Counted from the stretch's first letter, positions 7,374-15,049 are shown. The stretch: DNA of 19,367 nt from an uncultured Desulfobacterales bacterium (GCA_945787595.1 CALZJV010000391.1:1-19367); one strand, 5' to 3'. A program made the numbers and translations. Notes: generated from the letters alone by a model not told the origin.

Positions 7374-8726
7374 TCACACCAATCCCTGGTCCAGCATGGC
7401 ATTGACCACACGCACAAATCCGGCAATATTGGCGCCGGCCAAATAGTTATCGGGTTCACCATATTCCGCCGCCACATCTAGACAGGTCTGGTGAATGTTC
7501 TTCATGATCGACTTCAGTCGTTGATCGACTTCCTCGGCGGACCAGTTGAGAAGCATTCGGTTCTGCGCCATCTCCAAGCCGGACACCGCCACACCACCGG
7601 CATTGGCAGCCTTGGCCGGAGCAAACAACAATTTTTTATCCAGAAAAATCTTGACGGCTTCCGGAGATGACGGCATATCGGCGCCCTCGCAGATCATCTT
7701 GATACCATTGTTGATCAGATTATAGGCATCTTTTTCGCCGATTTCGTTTTCAAACGCACAGGGAACGGCGCAATCAGCCCGGTGGGTCCACAAGGGATTG
7801 TAATCCAGCGAGGTATCGGCTTCGGTGTAAACGGTCTCAGAATATTTATCGACATACTCCTGGATTCTGCCGCGTTTAAGATTTTTTAAGCGCTTGACAA
7901 AAGCCAGCTTTTTGCTGTCGATGCCCTCCGGGTCATAGATATAGCCGGATGAGTCGGAAAGGGTCAGCACCTTGCCGCCCAGCTCGGTGATTTTTTCCGC
8001 CGTGTGCTGCGCGACGTTTCCGGAACCGGAAATCAGACAGGTTTTGCCCTCCAGGGTGTCATTGCGGGCCGCCAGCATCTCGGCCGCAAAATAGCCGACA
8101 CCGTATCCGGTCGCCTGCTGGCGAATATGGCTGCCGCCCCATTGAAGACCTTTGCCGGTCAGGACTCCGGTGAATTCATTGCGTTGCTTTTTATACATAC
8201 CGAAGAGATAGCCAATTTCCCTGGCGCCCACGCCGAGACCGCCATCCGGGATGTCGGTGTCCTGGCCGATGTGACGGCTCAGTTCGGTCATAAAACTCTG
8301 GCAAAACCGCATGACTTCGTCATCTGATTTTCCCTTGGGTTCAAAATCGCCCCCCCCCTGGGCGCCGCCCATGGGCAGCGTGGTCAGCGCGTTTTTGAAT
8401 ACCTGCTCAAATGCTAGAAATTTAAGGATGCTGAGATTCACCGAGGGATGAAATCGCAGCCCGCCTTTGAAAGGGCCGATGGCGCAATTCATTTCGATGC
8501 GGTGGCCGCGGTTGACACGCACCCAGCCTTCGTCATCCATCCAGGGAACCCGAAATGAAATTACGCGTTCCGGTTCCGTGATTCGCTCAAGAACACCCAG
8601 GCGGCGATATTCCGGGTGGCGTTCCAATACCGGCATGACCGTTTCTATCATTTCTTGAACGGCCTGATGAAATTCTTTTTCTCCCGGATCTCGTGCGAAA
8701 ATCGGCTTTAAAATCTTATCTGACAT
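7374..8726 (-). CDS. gdhA: Glutamate dehydrogenase homologue (NADP-type, hexameric) with altered active site
   Basis: A 450-residue protein aligning end to end with bacterial GDHs. Conserved parts include PFKGGLRFHPSVN (Lys87), FKNALTTLPMGG (Lys111), the TGKGLQWGGS segment, the Rossmann motif SGSGNVAQ with SDSSG at the end of the next strand, and ANAGGVAVSGLEMAQN. Residues numbered two higher in Clostridium symbiosum GDH (Lys89, Lys113, Lys125, Asp165) map to Lys87, Lys111, Gln123 and Gly163 here. So the catalytic Lys (GGGKGG) has become Gln and the catalytic Asp (AGDIGVG) has become Gly. Other conserved motifs also differ: RPEATGYG is RQQATGYG, PCATQNE is PCAFENE, EGANMP is EGADMP. The start is ATG 8726, with GGGAGG upstream. 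Normal GDH activity is doubtful. The neighbouring gene is GltS-like. Confidence 0.9.
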   Translation of the reverse strand: MSDKILKPIFARDPGEKEFHQAVQEMIETVMPVLERHPEYRRLGVLERITEPERVISFRVPWMDDEGWVRVNRGHRIEMNCAIGPFKGGLRFHPSVNLSILKFLAFEQVFKNALTTLPMGGAQGGGDFEPKGKSDDEVMRFCQSFMTELSRHIGQDTDIPDGGLGVGAREIGYLFGMYKKQRNEFTGVLTGKGLQWGGSHIRQQATGYGVGYFAAEMLAARNDTLEGKTCLISGSGNVAQHTAEKITELGGKVLTLSDSSGYIYDPEGIDSKKLAFVKRLKNLKRGRIQEYVDKYSETVYTEADTSLDYNPLWTHRADCAVPCAFENEIGEKDAYNLINNGIKMICEGADMPSSPEAVKIFLDKKLLFAPAKAANAGGVAVSGLEMAQNRMLLNWSAEEVDQRLKSIMKNIHQTCLDVAAEYGEPDNYLAGANIAGFVRVVNAMLDQGLV

Positions 8727-8770
8727 ATCATACCTCCCTCAATTCGGCTTAGGGTTCATGAAAAAATAAG

Positions 8771-8888
8771 TTCACAATTTTAGGCGTTGAGGCGCCCGTC
8801 CGGCAAGGCGCGAAAACGCAGGAATATCTGGATATTCCGAGCTTTCGCAACGCAGCCGGGCGGGATGCATCGGCGTATAGAATGTGAA
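8771..8888. repeat. 118-bp near-palindromic repeat in the gdhA leader
   Basis: TTCACA at 8771-8776 pairs with TGTGAA at 8883-8888, and the arms stay largely complementary to the centre, where GGAATATC (8821-8828) faces GATATTCC (8831-8838) around TG. It is non-coding and lies 45 bp upstream of the gdhA start. As RNA from the minus strand it would form a very long hairpin in the 5' leader. It is probably a mobile palindromic repeat; a regulatory effect on gdhA is possible. Confidence 0.75.
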
Positions 8889-9100
8889 GTCATTTTTGAG
8901 TGAGCCCTTAAAACTGAAAGTATCTGTTATTGCAGCCTCGTTGAATAGTTTACTGGTTGAATGGTTTATTAGGTAAATTATAGTCATAATTTTAGAATGT
9001 TACGATTGTTAAAACATGAAGTGTCCAGTTATTTTGCAAATATGGGATAAATCCATATTTACAACCACTTACCAATCAACTAATCAACCAATTAACGATA

Positions 9101-9152
9101 TATGTATTGAGATCTTAGGCGTCAATTATGTATTGAGATCTTAGGCGTCAAT
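9101..9152. repeat. Exact 26-bp tandem duplication covering a gene's stop codon
   Basis: Positions 9101-9126 and 9127-9152 are identical. Each unit contains, on the minus strand, ATTGACGCCTAA, the last codons and stop of the GltS-like gene. The coding frame ends at the first stop (9141), so the duplication leaves the protein unchanged and only repeats the 3' end. Confidence 0.92.
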
Positions 9153-10724
9153 TATCTCCAAGGCTTCCTCCCGAAATGCATCCATGACGTACTTGATACC
9201 GGTGATTTTGGCACATTCCTCCGTCAGGGAAAAAAGGTCGTCCCGACTGATATATTCCACCTTCCAATTGCGTGATCCGGCCATCAACTGTTGGAGGCCG
9301 ACTTTGATTTTGTCGGCCACGTTATAGAGTCCGACCGCGCCCAGGGGCAAATTGTCCACTTCCGATCCGTATTTTTCCTTCAAGACTTCATAGTTCATGA
9401 AAATTTCCTCTTTGGTAAAGCCGAATTTCGAGACGTTGGGCGGCAGACCGCCGTTTTCGTCGCGCAGCCACTTTTCAGCATTTTTGCCGACCATGCCCGG
9501 GATCATCAGCGCCCGGCCCATACACACAGCCTTGCAGTAAGGTGCGCCCAGGGCCAGGGCCTTGAAGACATGGTCTTCGGCTGAAAAACCTCCGGCAAAG
9601 GCCAGGTCAGGGACGCGTTTGCCGCTTTGTGTCAGGCGATCGCTCAATTCATAGGCCATGGAATGAAGGTAGATAGAAGGTATGCCCCATTCGGTCATCA
9701 TGCGCCAGGGACTCATTCCCGTGCCGCCCGGCGCTCCGTCAATGGTGAGCAGATCAATTTTGGCATCCGAGGACCAGCGGATGGCCATGGCCAGTTCTCT
9801 CATCGGATAAGCACCGGTCTTCAAGGTAACCCGTTTGGCTCCCAATTTGCGCAGCCGTTCCACCTCGTTCATGAACTCTTCCTGGTCTACGAATCCGAGA
9901 CGCGAGTGTCTTTCGAACTGTTTTAAAGGGCCAGCTTTAAAAGCGGCCTGGTGTGCGGGTTCTTCCGGGTCCGGGGTGACGATATAACCGCGTTTTTTTA
10001 ATTGAATGGCCCGGTCCAGGGAGTTGACCTTGATTTCTCCGCCGATACATTTGGCGCCCTGTCCCCATTTTAGCTCGATGGTCTCCACCCCAAGCTTCTC
10101 GATGACATATTCCGCAACACCATTGCGGGTATCTTCCACATTCATTTGAACCAGGATATCACCATAGCCTTCATGGTAGCGGCGATAATCTGCCACACGC
10201 CGATCCATCTCCGGTGAATTTTTTATCTTGCCATGGTTATCAAACTCCAATTCAGGATCAATCCCACAGACATTTTCACCACATACCAGACTGATGCCGC
10301 TGATGGCAGCTCCGATGGCAAAATGTTCCCAATTTTTACGTGCAATGTCCGTACTTCCGAGGGCACCCGTGAAGATCGGCACTTTCATCTTGACCTTATC
10401 GGTAACGCCATAGGAAGTTTCAGTATTGACATTGGGAAAAGTGGCTTGATCGGGATCAGGTTCGACCCCTTTGGCACCCAGGGCATACCCCATAATATTC
10501 AAATGAGAGTAATCCACCGGATAATCTTTGTCGGCGCCGGCAGTGACGCTGCCAAACGGCTGGGGGTAAAGTAGCTCTCGTCCCCGAAACGTTGCCTGGA
10601 ACATGTCGCAGTTTCCCTTGCAACCATCCAAACACCTACTGCAGATACCTGATTGAGGTGCAATGTCGCGCGAGCGGTTCCTTGTCTGAAGTGCATCGTT
10701 TGCATTCGGTTTATGTAAGTTCAT
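9141..10724 (-). CDS. Stand-alone glutamate synthase FMN-domain protein with N-terminal Cys motif
   Basis: A 527-residue member of the FMN-binding glutamate synthase (GltS central/FMN domain) family, without the glutaminase or GltD domains. The start is ATG 10724, which has AGGAGG 6 nt upstream; an ATG five codons earlier lacks this. Domain order: a short N-terminus with Cys28, Cys31, Cys35 and Cys39 (CX2CX3CX3C, plausible iron-sulfur or zinc site), then the TIM barrel with FTGALGSTDIA, LKWGQGAKCIGGEI, LTIDGAPGGTGMSP and LAFAGGFSAEDHVFKALALGA. The C-terminal CxxxxCxxxxC cluster that holds the [3Fe-4S] centre in classical GltS is not seen. GltS makes glutamate from glutamine and 2-oxoglutarate; here the electron donor and nitrogen donor are unknown. 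The gdhA-like gene follows on the same strand. Confidence 0.88.
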   Translation of the reverse strand: MNLHKPNANDALQTRNRSRDIAPQSGICSRCLDGCKGNCDMFQATFRGRELLYPQPFGSVTAGADKDYPVDYSHLNIMGYALGAKGVEPDPDQATFPNVNTETSYGVTDKVKMKVPIFTGALGSTDIARKNWEHFAIGAAISGISLVCGENVCGIDPELEFDNHGKIKNSPEMDRRVADYRRYHEGYGDILVQMNVEDTRNGVAEYVIEKLGVETIELKWGQGAKCIGGEIKVNSLDRAIQLKKRGYIVTPDPEEPAHQAAFKAGPLKQFERHSRLGFVDQEEFMNEVERLRKLGAKRVTLKTGAYPMRELAMAIRWSSDAKIDLLTIDGAPGGTGMSPWRMMTEWGIPSIYLHSMAYELSDRLTQSGKRVPDLAFAGGFSAEDHVFKALALGAPYCKAVCMGRALMIPGMVGKNAEKWLRDENGGLPPNVSKFGFTKEEIFMNYEVLKEKYGSEVDNLPLGAVGLYNVADKIKVGLQQLMAGSRNWKVEYISRDDLFSLTEECAKITGIKYVMDAFREEALEIIDA

Positions 10725-11493
10725 AGTCTTCCTCCTCATTTCGCCATCAAAAAATTTAGACCATCTCCGTTTGAGCTGTAACCAATTGTCTGAGCATCAG
10801 AGCTTTAATTGAAAACCGGCCATGATAGTCTAATTTCAATTAGAAAATCAATAATTTTTTTGAATGCTTGTTTTCATTTTAATTTCATCATGCCCTTTCT
10901 ATCCAACTAACCGTTAATAAATAAAACTCCTTTCGGCCCACCTTAAAATGGTAGTGGAATTATCGACTAGCAGCAAAAATTTTACTCGTATAAGTCTACC
11001 AAGATAATAAAGGTGTAGGCATAGCCATTCACACAAGTAAAATCCTGATAGTATAAAGCCAATCAAATGATCCACAAGCGATGCATGCTTAAAATCGATA
11101 GATTGCCGACTGAAAATGAATGGTCTCGAAACGGTACCTTTCGGTAAGGCAGGCAGGATCCAGCATTCAGTGATTGAATTGACAACCCGGCACAAAGTGA
11201 TTATAATCATAGGTTAAGAGTTAATTCTTACTTGCGGATCTGTATAGAACTTGGTTGGAATTAGATTTAATTCAGCATCCGTTATCAACTCGCCTGTTTT
11301 AGACCTTCTTCTGATAATATCCTCATAGAACTTGCACTGTATAAATACAGTCAAGCATAGTTACAATGATGTTAGCAGACAATAGCCGTCTTTCGACACG
11401 ACGCACGATGGCCTTCATCCGCAATTAAAAAGTGCGGGCATTCGCGTTTCTTTGGACCACAAGAAATATCAGAACAATAGCAGGGAGACTATC
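10725..11493. other. Long AT-rich intergenic region between divergent genes, no gene seen
   Basis: This separates the minus-strand GltS-like gene from the plus-strand small gene and must hold both promoters. A 98-codon minus-strand frame (10914-11210) has no ribosome binding site or recognisable domain and is rejected. Short palindromes occur (CTAATT/AATTAG near 10830-10844, and 11336-11351, listed separately). Confidence 0.5.
11336..11351. promoter_or_regulatory. Perfect 16-bp palindrome, candidate operator
   Basis: ACTGTATAAATACAGT is perfectly self-complementary around an AA centre (ACTGTAT facing ATACAGT). It lies about 140 bp upstream of the small plus-strand gene, and a TACAAT box follows at 11362-11367. 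It resembles a LexA-type CTGT-N-ACAG site but is two bases shorter than the E. coli consensus. The regulator is unknown. Confidence 0.4.
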
Positions 11494-11841
11494 ATGCTAC
11501 AAAGATACGACATAACTATGATTGACCAAACGAATCGCCTTTCAATTAAGGAATTTGCTGTTCTCGAGACAAAATCACGTTCACGTGATAAATTCGAACC
11601 CCTTAAAACCGATTATACCCTGATTCACGAGGTTTCATTCGACGTTGATATAATTCGTTCCGCTGTTCAAGAGGGGTCGGTCGCATTGATTTCAGAGCTT
11701 CGGTCCGGTGATTTTTTCCCTATTGGATCCTGTGCGAAAATTATCGCCGAGAAAGTGACCGGCTTCTTAGATGGCGACACTGAACCAGTCTCTGAAGTGT
11801 ATTTTGACGATCGAACTCTTCTTTCCACTTATAATGAATAA
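11494..11841 (+). CDS. Small conserved-looking protein of unknown function
   Basis: A 115-residue acidic, soluble protein that I do not recognise with certainty. The start is ATG 11494, with CAGGGAGA about 8 nt upstream; an earlier in-frame ATG at 11452 has no such site. It begins LQRYDITMIDQTNRLSIKEFAVLE and ends in VYFDDRTLLSTYNE; the middle (FDVDIIRSAVQEGSVALISELRS) looks helical. There is no signal peptide, membrane segment or cysteine pair. Its ribosome binding site, single open frame and balanced composition favour a real gene. It is flanked by the class III PLP enzyme gene, whose stop lies 82 bp away on the opposite strand (convergent). Function not predicted. Confidence 0.65.
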   Translation: MLQRYDITMIDQTNRLSIKEFAVLETKSRSRDKFEPLKTDYTLIHEVSFDVDIIRSAVQEGSVALISELRSGDFFPIGSCAKIIAEKVTGFLDGDTEPVSEVYFDDRTLLSTYNE

Positions 11842-11923
11842 TTTTGATTGCTGTTCATTCATTAGGATGCCTTAAGGTCGAGTTCATGCGGTTTCGGTGG
11901 TGATTATCCATGCAGCGGATCTG

Positions 11924-13297
11924 CTAGTATTTTTTCCCTTGCTCGACTTCGCCAATAGCTTCATCGATGATATCGATGGCATGGTCCATTTGATCCCGAG
12001 TGATGACCAGGGCCGGTCGCAGGGTCAGAATATTGCCCTCGATGGTTTTTGCGGAAAGACCTTTTTCAAGGCACTTAAACATTATGATTTCAGCTTCATC
12101 TACAGCCCTTGCCTTTGTTTTGCGGTCAGTCACCAGATCGATACCGATATGCAGTCCCAGGCCGGCAACCTGGCCCATTAGACGGTGCTTTTCTGTCAAT
12201 TTAGTTAATCTTCTCAGAGCATATCCACCCAGTTCGGCCGCATGATCGGGCAAATTATTTTCTTCGATATAAGCAATCTCAGCCAGCGCGGCTGCTGAGC
12301 ACAATGCGTTTTTCTCGTGGGTGAAGTGACCAATGGACCGATGCGGGCAAACATTAAATTTTTCATGGGTGACGATCCCGGCAAAGGGCACCAGCCCGCC
12401 CCCGAATGATTTACCCAGCACCAGAACGTCCGGCGTCACAAAATGCTCACAGGCAAACATCTTGCCGGTGCGACCGAAACCCTCGATGATTTCATCGAAG
12501 ATTAGCATGGTGCCGTAATCTTCACAAAGCTGCTTGACTCCCTTCCAGTATCCTCTGGAAGGTATGACAGGCGTGGCTGAAATCGGCTCACCGATAACGA
12601 CCGCCGTTTCAGGTTCCCGCTTTAGGACCAGTTCGATCTGGCGCAAGCATTCCGCATCCACCTCTTCCTGCCTCGAAAATCCCCAGGGATTGCGGTAGTA
12701 GTTGGGAAATTCAACCCGAAATGCGCCCGGAACCATGGGGCCGAATCCGCCACTGAAATGTTCTTCACCCCCCAGGCTTGCCGCCCCGAATCCCGCACCG
12801 TGAAACGAATCCCAAAAGGAAATGGTCTTAAAGCGGCCGGTTACCTGTTTGGCCAGCATTAGCGCCATCTCGATCGCTTCCGAACCGCCCGGACAGAAAA
12901 GTGAACGACACAGCCCGGCGGGGGTGATCTCCGCCAGTTTTTTTGCCAGTTTGACGGCGGCAACATTTGTATATCGACGCGGGCAAAACGTCATGTCTTC
13001 GTCCAGTTGTTTCTTGACGGCTTCTATGACGGCCGGATTGTTAAACCCGGCGTTATGAACGCCATTGCCGTGCATATCGATATATTTTTTGCTGTCCATA
13101 TCCTCGATGTATATGCCGCGGGCCCTGGAGAGCACGTTTAACACCGGGGTTGACAGACTTTGATGCAAAAAATATTTGGCGTCCTCATCAAACCACTTTT
13201 TGGCAGGATCGGATAAATTACGCTCCCAGTATTTTCGGCGGTTTTCTGTCGTATTGACATCCCCCTGTTCTCTTTCAATTCTTTTATCCTTCTTCAT
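11924..13297 (-). CDS. Class III PLP-dependent aminotransferase-fold enzyme (paralogue A)
   Basis: A 457-residue fold-type I PLP enzyme of the class III (acetylornithine/GABA aminotransferase) family. The start is ATG 13297, preceded by AGGAG at 7-nt spacing; nine codons of upstream frame are excluded. Motifs: FCPGGSEAIEMAL (PLP phosphate loop), SFWDSFHGAG with the ring-stacking aromatic region, AVVIGEPI, MLIFDEIIEGFGRTGKMF (Asp268 to the pyridine N) and VLGKSFGGG (Schiff-base Lys296). Close in sequence to the divergently transcribed gene at 13467, for example FLHQSLSTP against FLKQSLSTP. The HGNGVHNAGFNNPAVI and RRYTN wording resembles enzymes reported as amino-phosphonate or phosphoethanolamine lyases of this fold (PbfA, AGXT2L-like), but no phosphonate genes are nearby. 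It could be an aminotransferase or an ammonia/phospho-lyase; substrate unknown. Confidence 0.88.
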   Translation of the reverse strand: MKKDKRIEREQGDVNTTENRRKYWERNLSDPAKKWFDEDAKYFLHQSLSTPVLNVLSRARGIYIEDMDSKKYIDMHGNGVHNAGFNNPAVIEAVKKQLDEDMTFCPRRYTNVAAVKLAKKLAEITPAGLCRSLFCPGGSEAIEMALMLAKQVTGRFKTISFWDSFHGAGFGAASLGGEEHFSGGFGPMVPGAFRVEFPNYYRNPWGFSRQEEVDAECLRQIELVLKREPETAVVIGEPISATPVIPSRGYWKGVKQLCEDYGTMLIFDEIIEGFGRTGKMFACEHFVTPDVLVLGKSFGGGLVPFAGIVTHEKFNVCPHRSIGHFTHEKNALCSAAALAEIAYIEENNLPDHAAELGGYALRRLTKLTEKHRLMGQVAGLGLHIGIDLVTDRKTKARAVDEAEIIMFKCLEKGLSAKTIEGNILTLRPALVITRDQMDHAIDIIDEAIGEVEQGKKY

Positions 13298-13466
13298 TGC
13301 GGGTCTCCTGAACAGAAATCTCAATAGGGCTTATACTTCAGTGTTTGAGTCATTATGACAATCCAAGGCGGATCAAATCAAGCTAAAAATATTTGTTTGA
13401 CTTAAACACCCTTCAACAGTTAAAGATATTGATCCATAGTTGAAATTACCAAAAACGGTGTTGACG
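13298..13466. promoter_or_regulatory. Divergent promoter region between the two PLP enzyme genes
   Basis: This 169-bp AT-rich gap must drive both genes. The best plus-strand candidate is TTGACT (13397-13402) with a poor TAAAGA-like -10 about 18 bp on. No convincing minus-strand boxes or operator palindrome were found. Sharing one short regulatory region suggests joint control. Confidence 0.35.
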
Positions 13467-14834
13467 ATGACAAAACTCGACAAATCGGAAGGAGATATTA
13501 ATATCTCCGCCCGGCGAAATGCTTGGCAACAAACACACATCAATGCTGAAAGCCGAGCCCTGTTGGATGAGGACGCGCGCTACTTTTTAAAACAGTCCCT
13601 TTCCACCCCATGTCTAAATACCATGCGTGCCTGCGAGGGGATTTACATTGAAGACCTGCAGGGACGCCACTATATGGATTTTCACGGCAACAATGTCCAT
13701 CAGGTCGGATTTTCCAACCCGGATGTGATTGCCGCTATCAAAAAGCAACTGGATACACTGTCCTTTTGCACCCGCCGTTACACCAACCGCGTTGCAGTGG
13801 ATCTGGCCAAAAAGCTGTCTGAAATCGCTCCCGCTGATCTGAACAAATCATTGTTTTGCCCTGGCGGTGCGGAAGCCATCGGCATGGCAATCAAACTGGC
13901 CAGGCTGGCAACCGGCCGGCATAAGACGATTTCCATGTGGGATTCCTTTCACGGGGCTACGCTGGATACCATATCCATCGGCGGCGAGGCCGTCTTCAGG
14001 CAGGGCATGGGACCTCTATTGGCGGGTACCGAACACGTCCCACCGCCGGACGAATATCGCTGCGTATTCGGCTGCTCGGACCGGGGTGGCTGTGATCTGA
14101 TCTGCGCCGGCTATGTCGAATACATCCTGGAGAAAGAAGGCGACATTGCAGCCGTAATTTCCGAACCGATTCGAAGCACGCCCTATATTCCCCGGCCCGA
14201 ATATTGGCAAAAAATTCGTCAGGCCTGTGACCGCCACGGTGCTTTGCTGATATTTGATGAAATCCCTCATTCCCTGGGCCGCACCGGTAAGATGTTTACG
14301 TTTGAGCATTTCGCTGTGATCCCCGATATTGTGGTTATCGGAAAAGGATTGGGGGGCGGTGTACTCCCTCTAGCTGCGATGATTGCACGGGAATATCTGG
14401 ATATAGCCGGTGAGCGGGCTTTGGGGCACTATACCCATGAGAAAAACCCGGTGTCCTGCGCAGCTGCCCTGGCAACCATTGACTACATCGAAAAACACAG
14501 GTTAGTGGACCATGCCCGCCAGCTGGGCCGGTATGCCCTTAAACGTCTGAACGATATGAAGCAGCGCCATGCGTTGATCGGCGATGTCCGCGGCCTGGGT
14601 CTGTTTTTAGGGATCGAGCTGGTCAAGGATCAGCAAACCCGCGAACGTGCCGCGGATGAGGCCGAAGCGGTGATGTATGCCGCACTTTCCAAAGGTGTCA
14701 GTTTTAAGCTTACCATGGGAAACATTTTGACGCTCACACCGGCACTGACCATCACCAAGGAGGAAATGGATGCCGCGCTGAACAGCATCGAGGACTGCAT
14801 TGCCGAGGTTGAAAAGAACAAACGGGTGGAATAA
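13467..14834 (+). CDS. Class III PLP-dependent aminotransferase-fold enzyme (paralogue B)
   Basis: A 455-residue homologue of the gene on the other side of the divergent promoter. I prefer ATG 13467 (MTKLDKSEGDIN, matching MKKDKRIEREQGDVN of the paralogue) to the earlier TTG 13440 or GTG 13458; its ribosome binding site is weak. Motifs: YMDFHGNNVHQVGFSNP, LFCPGGAEAIGMAI, SMWDSFHGAT, ISEPIRSTPYIP, LLIFDEIPHSLGRTGKMF (Asp264), VIGKGLGGG (Lys293), ALGHYTHEKNP. Unlike paralogue A it has a Cys-rich insertion, YRCVFGCSDRGGCDLICAGY (C-X3-C-X5-C-X3-C), which could bind a metal. The wording resembles (R)-1-hydroxy-2-aminoethylphosphonate ammonia-lyase (PbfA) as I remember it, which is only a hypothesis. 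The Liv transporter genes follow on the same strand about 460 bp later. Confidence 0.88.
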   Translation: MTKLDKSEGDINISARRNAWQQTHINAESRALLDEDARYFLKQSLSTPCLNTMRACEGIYIEDLQGRHYMDFHGNNVHQVGFSNPDVIAAIKKQLDTLSFCTRRYTNRVAVDLAKKLSEIAPADLNKSLFCPGGAEAIGMAIKLARLATGRHKTISMWDSFHGATLDTISIGGEAVFRQGMGPLLAGTEHVPPPDEYRCVFGCSDRGGCDLICAGYVEYILEKEGDIAAVISEPIRSTPYIPRPEYWQKIRQACDRHGALLIFDEIPHSLGRTGKMFTFEHFAVIPDIVVIGKGLGGGVLPLAAMIAREYLDIAGERALGHYTHEKNPVSCAAALATIDYIEKHRLVDHARQLGRYALKRLNDMKQRHALIGDVRGLGLFLGIELVKDQQTRERAADEAEAVMYAALSKGVSFKLTMGNILTLTPALTITKEEMDAALNSIEDCIAEVEKNKRVE

Positions 14835-14842
14835 TGGAATGG

Positions 14843-14891
14843 TGGCCTCCGGCCTGAAAGCCCTATGGGCTGGAAGCGGAACCGGAGGCCA
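14843..14891 (+). terminator. Strong hairpin just after paralogue B
   Basis: TGGCCTCCGG (14843-14852) is exactly complementary to CCGGAGGCCA (14882-14891), with a nested stem AGCCC-TAT-GGGCT (14859-14871). It begins 9 nt after the stop codon, as expected for a terminator, but no T-run follows. It may stabilise the mRNA 3' end or terminate with Rho. Confidence 0.5.
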
Positions 14892-14944
14892 GAACCCATG
14901 ATTCCCTCCGGGGCGCAGGCCAATTAGTCCCTTAACGGCTTTTA

Positions 14945-14964
14945 TCTGACAACATGTTGTCAGA
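14945..14964. promoter_or_regulatory. Perfect 20-bp palindrome, candidate operator
   Basis: TCTGACAACATGTTGTCAGA is perfectly self-complementary with no spacer. It lies between paralogue B and livG, directly before a heptad array. Its length and symmetry fit the binding site of a dimeric regulator (GntR or TetR type, for example); no regulator gene is in the window. Confidence 0.45.
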
Positions 14965-14970
14965 AAATTG

Positions 14971-14998
14971 AGGTGTCAGGTTACAGGTGTCGGGTGTC
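14971..14998. repeat. Heptanucleotide array, AGGTGTC-type, 4 units
   Basis: Four consecutive units: AGGTGTC, AGGTTAC, AGGTGTC, GGGTGTC. It starts six bases after the 20-bp palindrome. An 18-nt word CTTGTATGAAACTTCATT follows at 15027-15044; it is found again at 19254-19271, also just after a heptad array. Confidence 0.85.
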
Positions 14999-15049
14999 AG
15001 GGAAAGGAGATGTTAGATACTGAAACCTTGTATGAAACTTCATTTATTT

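Noticed and set aside
10914..11210. 98-codon minus-strand open frame with hydrophobic stretches
   Set aside because: No ribosome binding site, no recognisable family, AT-rich spacer composition; chance frame is more likely.
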